From: Acidimicrobiia bacterium
GTDB taxonomy: Bacteria > Actinomycetota > Acidimicrobiia > Acidimicrobiales > Poriferisodalaceae
DNA length: 64,000 nt
Reading direction: 5' to 3'
NCBI GenBank assembly: GCA_022820925.1
Contig: JAJEEO010000012.1
Coordinates: 310,001-374,000, forward strand
The translations under genes were made by a program, and so were the position numbers. Positions 44,653 to 52,866 of this stretch are shown here, piece by piece. The notes under the pieces were generated by a model. It was not told the origin of the DNA. It saw nothing but the letters and a program-made list of their open reading frames with translations, and made no database searches. The first letter of the stretch is position 1; each line of letters starts with the position of its first letter.

Positions 44653-46164
44653 GTGAAGCGCAGCCGGGCTCGACGAACAACGGTGCGAGCGGCAGCTGCG
44701 ATGATCGTCGCCCTTGTTGCGCTGATGCAGCTGCCGGTCGGTGCTGCCGCCGGCCCAGAACAACCCCCGGTCGCTCGCGCCCTGTCCTATCCCGGCGACC
44801 TGCTGCTCGACGACCCTCGTGCGACCAAGTCCACCGTCGAGTCATCGTTCCGTCGCGACGCGACCCGTGAGTCAATCCGGCGCGCCGCCCTCGACGTCGG
44901 CGTGGCGTACTGGGTTACCGACCTCAAGCACGAGCCAAACCTCAACAATCTGTCAGTGCACTACGCACCGCCACCGCAGATCGGCGGCGAATCCGGCGCT
45001 TCGGCACTGTCCCGTCTGGTCAGACTCGCCAGCCGTCGCCAACTCAGCGCTGCAGAAGCATGGCAACAGCACACCATGCGCCTGCTGGCAGACGACGCAG
45101 GCTGCCCGATCGGCGCTGATGCGCAACAGTGTCCCAGTTTGCAGCCGTGGCTGGTTCCGCTCTTCGACCCTGCCGCCGACGGAGCCTTGGAGCTGCAGTC
45201 GGACAGCCGCACCAGCGGCACCGCCGTGAACCCATTCGACTTTCTCAATGTCGCGTTTGAGATTGATGCATGGAGGCCCGTCGGCGTCCATCCCATGCTC
45301 GCCGAGGCCGCCCGCAACAGCGCCGCTGTGATGCGGCTGCGCACTGCCTCGCACCAGTACCCGTGCGGCGTGACTGCGCTGTGGGTCGTGGCCGCAGTCA
45401 CCGCTGATATTCCCGAGATCACCCGCGTCGGATATGGCGAATGGCATCGACCCGGCAGCGTCGTCGAGCTGCGGTCGGTCACCCGAAACGCGGCGGTGAG
45501 CGGCTGCCGCGCTGCTGCGGCGCTTGCCGAGCAGTACGTCCGACTCGGCGTCGAGGCGCCGGCGTGGCCATTCTGGGAACAGCATCTCGTCGAGACGATG
45601 TCCGACGCTGCAGCAGCGGGCGTCGCCGACACGCTCGACCGCATGACAGCAGGCGCGCTCAGATCGGTTCCGAGATCGCCGCTCAGCGGCGACGCGCCGA
45701 CGCTGACGCCGTACCGGGCCTGCGATCAACTGCCACCGGTACTGCCATTCTCCGAAACGGTGGTCGTCAGGGGCTTCAGAGTTGCGCCGTGCCTCGCCGA
45801 CTCGCTGCGCTCGCTGCTCGACGCAGCGTCCGCCGAGGGCATCGTGCTGAAGGGCTGGGGCTGGCGATCCACGCTCACTCAGATCCGACTCCGTCGCCAG
45901 TACTGCCCGCTGCCCCCTGCCAGCTCGGACCAGTACTGGCTGCAGTTGTCGCTCATGGAGTCATATGAGTGCTCGCCGCCTGTGAGCAAGCCGATGACGT
46001 CTATGCACGAAAACGGGGGTGCCGTCGACTTCGCCTGCGGCACCCGCGGTGTCTCGCTGCGTCCGGGGAACGCCTGCTTCGAATGGCTTTCCGACAACGC
46101 ACACCACTACGGCCTGTACAACTTCATCCTCGAGCCGTGGCACTGGTCCACCAATGGCCGCTGA
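44653..46164 (+). CDS. Exported protein with C-terminal M15 (VanY-type) D-Ala-D-Ala carboxypeptidase domain
   Basis: A 503-residue protein. A basic, hydrophobic signal peptide spans about residues 1-36 (MIVALVALMQLPVGAAAGP). Residues 40-370 form a helical region of unknown family. The last 130 residues are an M15 peptidase: the zinc motif SMHENGGAVDF, with His and Asp ligands, and EPWHWS with the catalytic Glu and third His. VanY and DacY relatives trim the terminal D-Ala of peptidoglycan stem peptides. An LCP ligase gene follows after 13 bases, so the pair probably acts on the cell wall. The start is leaderless. Confidence 0.85.
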   Translation: MKRSRARRTTVRAAAAMIVALVALMQLPVGAAAGPEQPPVARALSYPGDLLLDDPRATKSTVESSFRRDATRESIRRAALDVGVAYWVTDLKHEPNLNNLSVHYAPPPQIGGESGASALSRLVRLASRRQLSAAEAWQQHTMRLLADDAGCPIGADAQQCPSLQPWLVPLFDPAADGALELQSDSRTSGTAVNPFDFLNVAFEIDAWRPVGVHPMLAEAARNSAAVMRLRTASHQYPCGVTALWVVAAVTADIPEITRVGYGEWHRPGSVVELRSVTRNAAVSGCRAAAALAEQYVRLGVEAPAWPFWEQHLVETMSDAAAAGVADTLDRMTAGALRSVPRSPLSGDAPTLTPYRACDQLPPVLPFSETVVVRGFRVAPCLADSLRSLLDAASAEGIVLKGWGWRSTLTQIRLRRQYCPLPPASSDQYWLQLSLMESYECSPPVSKPMTSMHENGGAVDFACGTRGVSLRPGNACFEWLSDNAHHYGLYNFILEPWHWSTNGR

Positions 46165-46177
46165 ATGGTGAGACACA

Positions 46178-47620
46178 GTGGTTAACCCGCGCAGAGAGAT
46201 CCGAGGCAGGCACCCACTGACCGCAGCGGCGCTCTCGGCCCTGGTACCAGGCTTCGGTCACTTCGGCTTCAACAACCGCCGCGCATATGCGCTCATCATC
46301 ACGTCGGTCGGCGTCACCTTGGCTGCACTGGTGTTCCTGTCGACACGCGGTTCAACCACGCTGCTGATCTGGAGCGTGAGTCCTTGGCGCCTTCGGCTCG
46401 TGATCGTCGGTGCTGTGGTGCTGCTCATTCTGCGCATCGCGATCGCCGTCGACGTCTACACGACCGTCTCACGGATGCGGCTGTTGAAAGACCAAGGCGC
46501 ACTCCGACTCTGGTCGATGGTCAGGATCGTGGTGCTCTTCGCGATTGTCGTGGTGCCGCACCTGCTGGTCATTCGCTACGCCGCGGCACAGCTTCATCTG
46601 CTGTCACGCGTCTTCACTGCAGCCGAGACCCAGGCAGCCATACCGAGTCCGGCTGCCGAAGTCACGATTCCGCCTGCCACGACCGTCGCTCCCGAAGCAC
46701 CGCAAACGCCGGGAACTGCGGCGCCGACGACCACCGTGGCGCCGCGTACCTGGGACGGCGCCGAGCGCCTGACCCTCGCCCTGCTCGGCGGTGACGGGGG
46801 ATTCGACCGCGTGGGCGTGCGAACCGACACCATCATCGTCGTCTCCATCGACGTCGACTCTGGCGAGGCAGCCGCATTCAACGTCCCGCGCAACTGGCGG
46901 CACCTCACCTTCCCCGACGGGACACCTGCCGCCATGCGCTGGCCCGACGGCTATCCGGAGATCGCAAACGAGATCTACGGCCTGGGGCAGCGGGCGCCTG
47001 AGGCGTTCCCCGACGTCGAGGATCCGGCGGGCCATGCAATCAAGTCAGCCCTGGCGGAGCTGACCGGCATGCCGATCCAGTACTACGTGCTCATCGACAT
47101 GCAAGGGCTCGTCAAGGCCATCGACTTGTTCGGCGGCATCGACATCCACGTCACCGAGTCGATCAACGATCGCATCAGACCCATCACCGAGGGGGGACCG
47201 CCCATCGACATCGTCGTCGAACCCGGTGAGCACCGCTTCGACGGCTTGACCGCGCTCGGCTACGTGAGGTCGCGCAGAGGCGCGTCGGACTATCACCGCA
47301 TGACCCGGCAGCGCTGCATAGTGGAAGCCCTGATCGACCAGAGCTCTCCGTTGGAGATACTCCTGAAGTACCCCGCGCTCACCGACATCATCTCCGAGCA
47401 CGTGCTGACCGACATTCCGTTCGATCGCCTCGATGAGCTGCTCACGCTCAGCCGCTCCGTCGACACGTCGAGGATCGTCACCGTCAACTTCATTCCCCCC
47501 GAGTTTCCCCGCGGGAGTGCGCCGATCGCCAAAGTGCGGGCCGCCGTCGCGCAGGCGCTCGGGGGCACCTCAGAGGTGGCGAACGTCTCGTTGGCTGACA
47601 GCTGTCGAGCGACGGCGTGA
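46178..47620 (+). CDS. LytR-CpsA-Psr (LCP) family protein with a polytopic N-terminus
   Basis: A 480-residue membrane protein. Three hydrophobic helices (about residues 37-56, 72-92 and 114-134) precede a Thr/Pro/Ala linker and an extracytoplasmic LCP domain from about residue 195. LCP enzymes attach glycopolymers to peptidoglycan. Conserved pieces are LALLGGDGGFDRVGVRTDTIIVVS, GIDIHVTE and YVRSRRGASDYHRMTRQRCIVEAL. The usual S.PRD motif reads NVPRNW here, so its aspartate is replaced by asparagine. The N-terminal LVPGFGHFGFNNRRAYAL resembles TM2-type hairpins; ordinary LCP proteins have a single helix. GGTGAG lies five bases before the GTG start. Confidence 0.9.
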   Translation: MVNPRREIRGRHPLTAAALSALVPGFGHFGFNNRRAYALIITSVGVTLAALVFLSTRGSTTLLIWSVSPWRLRLVIVGAVVLLILRIAIAVDVYTTVSRMRLLKDQGALRLWSMVRIVVLFAIVVVPHLLVIRYAAAQLHLLSRVFTAAETQAAIPSPAAEVTIPPATTVAPEAPQTPGTAAPTTTVAPRTWDGAERLTLALLGGDGGFDRVGVRTDTIIVVSIDVDSGEAAAFNVPRNWRHLTFPDGTPAAMRWPDGYPEIANEIYGLGQRAPEAFPDVEDPAGHAIKSALAELTGMPIQYYVLIDMQGLVKAIDLFGGIDIHVTESINDRIRPITEGGPPIDIVVEPGEHRFDGLTALGYVRSRRGASDYHRMTRQRCIVEALIDQSSPLEILLKYPALTDIISEHVLTDIPFDRLDELLTLSRSVDTSRIVTVNFIPPEFPRGSAPIAKVRAAVAQALGGTSEVANVSLADSCRATA

Positions 47621-47672
47621 CGTTTTGCGCCGGACACTGCCCACATTGGATTGCCGCACAGTCAGTTCGGCG

Positions 47673-48191
47673 CTAGGTCCCGGAGTCGGCTACCTCGAGC
47701 CGGGAGGGTCCGAGCGACCGGGCCACGAACAGCGCCGCGTAGGCGCGGTCGCGCAGCTCTGCGGCTTCCAGGGCGTGCGTGGGATAGCTCGCTACCCCCA
47801 TCGAGAGCGTCACGCCGGTGTGGTACGAGCGCGCGGCTACCTCACGACGCACCCGATCAGCCGCCCACACGGCACCGCTGTGAGGCGTGTCGTCGAGGAT
47901 GGCCGCGAGGACGCCGTCTGTGCAGTGGCAGACGCTGTCGGACTCGCGCAGCGTGCCCCGAACCAGCCGCGCTGCGAGCCGCTGGGCGACTCGTGCTTGA
48001 GTGCGGCTGAGCTCGTCCCATCCGTCCACCTCGAAGAGGACCACCGAGAGGGGCTGCAGCGCCCGGCGCGCCAGCGCCAGCTTGCGATCCAGCAGCACCG
48101 CGAAGACGCGCACGTCAGGCAGCCCGGTGACCGGGTCATGCACAGAGTCGAGTACGCCGGGGGTTTCGCCCCCGGCGCCATGGCGAGCCAT
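47673..48191 (-). CDS. Degenerate GGDEF-domain protein
   Basis: A 172-residue protein made of little more than a GGDEF-type cyclase fold: SVHDPVTGLPDVRVF, LSVVLFEVDGWDEL, and TLSMGVASYPTHALEAAELRDRAYAAL. The catalytic GGDEF loop is replaced by HCTDGVLAAIL, so it should not make c-di-GMP. It could bind GTP or act as a protein partner. No membrane helix or sensor domain is seen. ATG 48191 is a tentative start, supported by CACTCT eight bases upstream; GTG 48209 is an alternative. The start region lies in strong hairpins. Confidence 0.7.
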   Translation of the reverse strand: MARHGAGGETPGVLDSVHDPVTGLPDVRVFAVLLDRKLALARRALQPLSVVLFEVDGWDELSRTQARVAQRLAARLVRGTLRESDSVCHCTDGVLAAILDDTPHSGAVWAADRVRREVAARSYHTGVTLSMGVASYPTHALEAAELRDRAYAALFVARSLGPSRLEVADSGT

Positions 48192-48196
48192 GGCGC
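48155..48196. other. Two adjacent perfect hairpins over the start of the GGDEF-like gene
   Basis: Hairpin 1 (48155-48177) has nine-base arms CGCCGGGGG and CCCCCGGCG with a TTTCG loop. Hairpin 2 (48175-48196) has nine-base arms GCGCCATGG and CCATGGCGC with a CGAG loop. They share three bases, so they may be alternatives. On the minus strand the second contains the likely ATG. Confidence 0.6.
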
Positions 48197-48313
48197 GCCA
48201 GAGTGCCACTGATGCGCGCTTCGCACAATGCCGAGTCGCAGTTTCCCGGATCGGCACGGCTGCGGGACGGGCATCGCCAGCGTGGCAACCACATCCCGTG
48301 TGCGCCCTCGCAC

Positions 48314-48319
48314 TAGCGT
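48314..48319 (+). promoter_or_regulatory. Leaderless -10 box for the FAA hydrolase family gene (TAGCGT)
   Basis: TAGCGT followed by six bases and ATG 48326. Confidence 0.6.
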
Positions 48320-48325
48320 CGGCGC

Positions 48326-49174
48326 ATGCGAATTGGGAGACATCTCGTAGACGGACGACCTTCTCTGGGCATCGTGACTGACGACGGCATTGCGACCCTG
48401 CGATGCGATCACACAGATCTGCCATCGCTGCTCGAAGCGTGCGACGGTGACGTGGCGGCCGCCGTCGAATCCATGGCGACAGGCCCCACCACGGCGCTCG
48501 ACGAAGCGACGCTGCTGTCCCCCGTCGGCCGCCCGCCGACCATCCTCGCCGTGGGGCTCAACTACCGGGCCCATGCGGCCGAAGGCGGCCGCGAGCCCCC
48601 AACGGTGCCGATCATCTTCAACAAGCACCACAACTGCATCATTGGGCCCCACGAACCGATCCATATTCCGGCCGCGGCGCCGGACATGATCGACTACGAG
48701 GGCGAGCTGGCCGTCATCATCGGACGCGCAGCTCGTGCCGTGTCAGCCTCCGAGGCGCCGGACTACATCGCGGGCTACACGATCATGAACGACGTCAGCG
48801 TGCGCGATTGGCAGCGAGCGAGCCCGACGATGATGATGGGCAAGTCGTGGGACACCCACGGGCCGTGTGGTCCGTGGATGGTCACCAGCGACTCGATAGA
48901 CCCCCATGCGTGCCGCTTGGTCACCGAGGTGAGCGGCGAGGTCCGCCAGGACGCCAAAACCGACGATCTGATCTTTGACTGCTACGAGATCGTCGCGCAC
49001 CTCTCGACGGCGTTCACACTCGATCCGGGCACCATCATCGCCACGGGCACTCCTGAGGGAGTGGGGGCATTCTGGAAACCGCCGGCGTTCTTGAGCGACG
49101 GAGACGACGTGTCGATCACCATCGAGGGGATCGGGACGCTCACGAACCCGGTGATCGCGGAGCCAGCCTCCTAG
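48326..49174 (+). CDS. Fumarylacetoacetate hydrolase family protein
   Basis: A 282-residue metal-dependent hydrolase or decarboxylase of the FAH superfamily (relatives act on 2-hydroxymuconate, acylpyruvates or oxaloacetate). The catalytic fold begins near residue 70 (TILAVGLNYRAHAAEGG). Metal ligands are in IDYEGELAVIIGRAAR near 115 and IMNDVSVRDWQ near 150, with GKSWDTHGPCGPWMVT and IIATGTPEGVGAFWKPP later. The substrate is unknown. Confidence 0.9.
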   Translation: MRIGRHLVDGRPSLGIVTDDGIATLRCDHTDLPSLLEACDGDVAAAVESMATGPTTALDEATLLSPVGRPPTILAVGLNYRAHAAEGGREPPTVPIIFNKHHNCIIGPHEPIHIPAAAPDMIDYEGELAVIIGRAARAVSASEAPDYIAGYTIMNDVSVRDWQRASPTMMMGKSWDTHGPCGPWMVTSDSIDPHACRLVTEVSGEVRQDAKTDDLIFDCYEIVAHLSTAFTLDPGTIIATGTPEGVGAFWKPPAFLSDGDDVSITIEGIGTLTNPVIAEPAS

Positions 49175-49185
49175 GCGATGCTTTG

Positions 49186-49203
49186 ATGCGATCCGGGCTC
49201 TGA
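49186..49203 (+). other. Five-codon minicistron abutting the DNA glycosylase start
   Basis: ATG at 49186 opens a five-codon frame (MRSGL) whose TGA overlaps the glycosylase ATG as TGATG. The 17 bases at 49186-49202 resemble 49203-49219 at 12 positions, as if the start had been duplicated. It may couple translation or be accidental. Confidence 0.3.
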
Positions 49204-50150
49204 TGCGAACCGGCGTCAGGTCGGCCCCGGCCGCGGGCGCCCAGTCGCCCGATCTGCGGCAGCGCTTCGAGTTCGACTACTCGCTGGACGCGGGCAGGTC
49301 GCTCGGTCGAGTCGGCGGCAAGGGAGCGCTGGGTCCCGTGCTGTATGCCGGCCCGCACATCTGGCGCGCCCAGGACACACCGGCAGGCGAGGCCACGCTG
49401 CGCATCACCCGCAGCGGGCGCAGCGCCGAGGTGATCGGCTGGGGACCCGGTGCGTCGGAGGCTGCGGCGGGCGTGCCTGCGCTGCTCGGCAGCGGGGACG
49501 AACCCGCTGCGCTCGTTGCCCGCGACGCCGTCGTGGCCGGCTGGGTGCGCCGCTGGTCATCACGCAGGCTGACAGCTACCGGCACGATCTGGGAGCACGT
49601 CATCCCCACCGTGTGCGGCCAGAAGGTTCCCGGGCTGAACGCCAAGCACTCCTGGCAGGGCATCCTGCGGCGCTGGGGTCGCAAGCCGCCTGGTCCCGCG
49701 CCCGAAACGCTGCGGCTGCCGCCGACGGCCGAGCTCATGGCCTCGCTGGCGTACCACGAATTCCACCGCTTTGATGTCGAGCGCCGACGCGCCGAGGCGA
49801 TCATCGCGTTCGCCCGTCGCGCCGCGACGCTGGAAGGCGCGGCGCGGGTCGCGCCGCAGGCGGCCCGCGAACGCCTGCAGACTGTCCGGGGCATCGGCCC
49901 GTGGACCGCGTCGATCGTGGTGCTGCTCTGCCACGGCGACCCCGACTCGGTCATCGTCGGCGATTACCAGATCCCCAGCTACGTCACCTGGCACCTGGCC
50001 GGTGAAAGACGCGGAGACGACGACCGCATGCTGGAACTGCTCGAGCCCTACCGCGGGCAACGGGCCCGGGTGCAGGCACTGGCCAAGTCGGCTGGGGCGC
50101 CGCCTCGCCACGGACCACGCATGCCCCTGCAAAACCTCCGGCACCGCTGA
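49203..50150 (+). CDS. HhH-GPD DNA glycosylase, AlkA-like
   Basis: A 315-residue base-excision repair protein. The C-terminal HhH-GPD core has the hairpin LQTVRGIGPWTASIVVLLCHGD near residue 225, followed by SVIVGDYQIPSYVTWHLAG, where the Asp in VGDY is the expected catalytic residue. A helix around GTIWEHVIPTVCGQKVPG lies near residue 125. The N-terminal part (to about 120) is beta-rich, as in AlkA. The substrate is probably alkylated bases. Start ATG 49203 follows a TGATG junction. Confidence 0.85.
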   Translation: MRTGVRSAPAAGAQSPDLRQRFEFDYSLDAGRSLGRVGGKGALGPVLYAGPHIWRAQDTPAGEATLRITRSGRSAEVIGWGPGASEAAAGVPALLGSGDEPAALVARDAVVAGWVRRWSSRRLTATGTIWEHVIPTVCGQKVPGLNAKHSWQGILRRWGRKPPGPAPETLRLPPTAELMASLAYHEFHRFDVERRRAEAIIAFARRAATLEGAARVAPQAARERLQTVRGIGPWTASIVVLLCHGDPDSVIVGDYQIPSYVTWHLAGERRGDDDRMLELLEPYRGQRARVQALAKSAGAPPRHGPRMPLQNLRHR

Positions 50151-50163
50151 CGAAACGCGCTCT

Positions 50164-51939
50164 CTACGGCAGCAACGCCTCGGGAATCTCGACGACCTTG
50201 GCCCGCAGGTATTCCCCCAGTGCCTTGGCTTGAGGATCCTGCCGCGTCGACGCTGCCACGCCTTCCTCCAGCAGGCCATGGAAGATGAAGTTGAGGCTCC
50301 AGATGTTGGGCAGGTCGTAGCGATCCACCGTGTGCTCGGCTGCTTCAGGCATCAACTCTGCGAGACGTTCCACCGTCAAGCAATCGGACAGCCACCAGTA
50401 GGCCTCGGCCGACCGGGCGAAGATGCCGAGGTTCGCGTTCGGACCCTTGTCACCCGATCGGGTGCCGAACAGCGTGCCGAGCGGGGCGGCTCTGGTCGGC
50501 CCGTCCGGCGGCTCGACTCGGTCTGGCGTCGCCACCTCGACGCTCTCGAAGGAGACCTCCGGCGGGGTGCTGTCGACCACCGTGCGCCGGCCGTCCACCA
50601 CGACGTTCATCGGCACGAGTTCGGCATCGACGAGCGCCGGCCAGTACACGCCGAACGGCTGGCCGGGGCCCGGGCCGCCGCCGGTGCCGAACATTCCGGG
50701 AATGGAGCACAAGCCGATCTCGGTTCCGGCGTTGGAGAACGCCCGACCCACCTTGCGCTCGTCTGGATCCTTCACGATGATCTTGTAGACGGCAACTGCC
50801 TCCTCATTGGAGGCCGGATCCGTCTTGTGCGTCGGCAGGAACTTGCGCACCACGGTCTCGTAGTCGTCGGGGCCGTACGGGCACGCGTGCCAGAACTGCC
50901 GCTCGATCAGCTCGGCCTTGGCCTCGATGTCAAGTCCCGTCAGCCCGATCGAGATCTGGTTGCGGTACCCGCCCTGGTAGTTCATGGCCACCTTCAGCGT
51001 GGGCGGGGCCGGCTCGCCCCGCACGCCGCCGATGCGCACACGGTCCGGCCCGATCTGGGAGAGCTCGATGGAGTCGAAGCGGCTCACCACGTCGGGGTTG
51101 AAGTACCGCTCGCTCTGGATCTCGTACAACAGCTGTGACGTCACGGTGCCGACCGAGACCTCCCCGCCGGTGCCGGCGTGCTTGCCGATCACGCTCGAAC
51201 CGTCCGCTGCAACCTCGGCCCAGGGAAATCCCGGGTAGGTCATATCGGCTATCTCGGTGAAGAAGCTGTAGTTGCCACCGGTGGCCTGCCCGCCGCACTC
51301 GATGACATGACCGGCGACGATCGCCCCGGCCAGCGCATCCCAGTCGTCGCGGGTCCAGCCGTGATGCCACGCTGCGGGGCCTGCCACGACCGCTGCGTCA
51401 GTCGCGCGCCCAGTGATGACGATGTCGGCGCCCTGGTTGAGCGCCTCGACGATCCCCCAGCAGCCGATGTAGGCATTCGCCGTCACGATGCGGTCGGCCA
51501 GGTCGCCGAGCGGCTGGCCGGTGTCGAGATGTGCGAAGTCGTTGCCCGATGCGATCAGTTCCGCGAGCCGGTCGGTCAGGTCATCGCCGTCCACATACGC
51601 GATCGACGGGCTCAATCCCAGCCGATCCGCGACGTCGGACACCGCATCGGCGCACCCCTGCGGATGAAGCCCCCCGGCATTGGAGACGACCTTGATTCCG
51701 CGGTCCAGGCATGGCCCCATCACCTCCTCCATCTGGGTGACAAATGTGCGGGCGTAGCCGGCGCCGGGCCGTTTCGCAGCGATACGCGACAGGATCAGCA
51801 TCGTCAGCTCGGCGAGCCAGTCGCCCGTGAGGGCATCGATCGGACCACCCGAAACCATCTCCTTTGCGGCAGCGAGACGGTCTCCGAAGAACCCGCTGCA
51901 GTTGGCGATCCGGATAGGCGGTGCAGTCGTCGTGCTCAT
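50164..51939 (-). CDS. AtuA family protein (DUF1446)
   Basis: A 591-residue protein. The long N-terminal AtuA domain has IRIANCSGFFGDRLAAAKEMV, KVVSNAGGLHPQGCADAVSDVA and DIVITGRATDAAVVAGPAAWHHGW. A shorter C-terminal AtuA-like domain starts near residue 490 (LGTLFGTRSGDKGPNANLGIFARS). In Pseudomonas, AtuA is needed for citronellol/geraniol degradation and sits with geranyl-CoA carboxylase genes. None of those is present here. AGGTGAG lies nine bases before the ATG. The biochemical role of the family is not settled. Confidence 0.88.
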   Translation of the reverse strand: MSTTTAPPIRIANCSGFFGDRLAAAKEMVSGGPIDALTGDWLAELTMLILSRIAAKRPGAGYARTFVTQMEEVMGPCLDRGIKVVSNAGGLHPQGCADAVSDVADRLGLSPSIAYVDGDDLTDRLAELIASGNDFAHLDTGQPLGDLADRIVTANAYIGCWGIVEALNQGADIVITGRATDAAVVAGPAAWHHGWTRDDWDALAGAIVAGHVIECGGQATGGNYSFFTEIADMTYPGFPWAEVAADGSSVIGKHAGTGGEVSVGTVTSQLLYEIQSERYFNPDVVSRFDSIELSQIGPDRVRIGGVRGEPAPPTLKVAMNYQGGYRNQISIGLTGLDIEAKAELIERQFWHACPYGPDDYETVVRKFLPTHKTDPASNEEAVAVYKIIVKDPDERKVGRAFSNAGTEIGLCSIPGMFGTGGGPGPGQPFGVYWPALVDAELVPMNVVVDGRRTVVDSTPPEVSFESVEVATPDRVEPPDGPTRAAPLGTLFGTRSGDKGPNANLGIFARSAEAYWWLSDCLTVERLAELMPEAAEHTVDRYDLPNIWSLNFIFHGLLEEGVAASTRQDPQAKALGEYLRAKVVEIPEALLP

Positions 51940-52018
51940 GGTGCGTGTCTCACCTCTGGGGTGTCGTCCAGCGGGGCGTGGATGCTCAGCGCCCCGATGC
52001 AGGGTATGTCACAGCCCA

Positions 52019-52082
52019 GAGGCTGAGCCGAATGGCGAAGCCGTGGCCCGAGCGGCCCGTGAGCGCAGCGAACCAGAGCGGG
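52019..52082 (+). repeat. Intergenic repeat, copy C (short)
   Basis: A 64-base element upstream of the alpha/beta hydrolase gene. It begins GAGGCTGAGCCGAA like copy A, contains GGCCCGAGCGGCCCGTGA like copy B, and ends AGAGCGGG like both, but lacks the central CCAATTGAA part. Confidence 0.6.
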
Positions 52083-52147
52083 AAGCAACAGGTGACCCGA
52101 CGGGAGGGCGTGTGAAGCCGCACAGGTTCCTTGGCAGACTTCCCGCC

Positions 52148-52837
52148 ATGGCGAACCCTGTGCTCCTGCTCCATGGCTTCACCGGCTCGGTGGCGAGCAC
52201 GTGGCAGCCGACCGGCATCTTGGACCTGCTGGCCGATGGCGGGCGCGAGGTCATCGCGTGGGACCTGCCCGGCCACGGCTCGGCACCCAAGTCGCACGAT
52301 CCTGCCGACTACGCAGACATGGAGGCCAAGCTGGTCGAGCGGCTGGCCGAGGAGGCGGGCGATCAGACGGTCGACGGCGTGGGCTTCTCGATGGGGTCGC
52401 GCACGCTGCTGGTGATGGCGTCGATGGCACCAGAACGATTCGGCCGCTTGGTCGTGTCGGGCGTCGGCCGCAACCTGTTCGAGCGCGATGACGCGCAAGC
52501 CGAGCGCATCGCACGGGGAGTGTCGGGCGACGCACCCGCCGATGACGTGCACGCACAGACCTTCGCTCGCTACGCGGCCGAGCCCGATCAGGACGGTCTG
52601 GCCCTCGCGGCATTCATGCGTCGAGAACACGCGCCGCTGGGCTCAGCGCAGTTCGCAGGCATCACTCATCCCGTGCGGGTCGTTCTCGGCACCGAGGACT
52701 TTGCCGGACCTGCAGATCCGCTGCTCGATGCACTGGCCGACGCCACCTACTCCGAGCTGCGCGGCTGCGACCACTTCGCGACTCCGAAGAACTTCGGCTT
52801 CATCGACGCCGTGATGGAGCACCTCGAGGTGTTCTGA
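52148..52837 (+). CDS. Alpha/beta hydrolase
   Basis: A 229-residue hydrolase. The oxyanion-hole motif is LLLHGFTGSVAST, the nucleophile Ser lies in VDGVGFSMGSRTLL near residue 85, the acid in VVLGTEDFAGPADP and the His in RGCDHFATPKNFG. The short cap and general layout resemble MenH-like or lipase-type esterases; the substrate is not predictable. A weak CAGACT -10 box lies seven bases before the ATG. Upstream in-frame codons run through the intergenic repeat and are rejected. Confidence 0.87.
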   Translation: MANPVLLLHGFTGSVASTWQPTGILDLLADGGREVIAWDLPGHGSAPKSHDPADYADMEAKLVERLAEEAGDQTVDGVGFSMGSRTLLVMASMAPERFGRLVVSGVGRNLFERDDAQAERIARGVSGDAPADDVHAQTFARYAAEPDQDGLALAAFMRREHAPLGSAQFAGITHPVRVVLGTEDFAGPADPLLDALADATYSELRGCDHFATPKNFGFIDAVMEHLEVF

Positions 52838-52866
52838 ACCGCTTGGGGGCCCTGCCTCGGGCGGGC

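Noticed and set aside
44653..44875. Minus-strand extension of the membrane-anchored protein up to 44875
   Set aside because: It would run antisense through the M15 peptidase signal peptide; GTG 44551 with TACGAT upstream is the better start.
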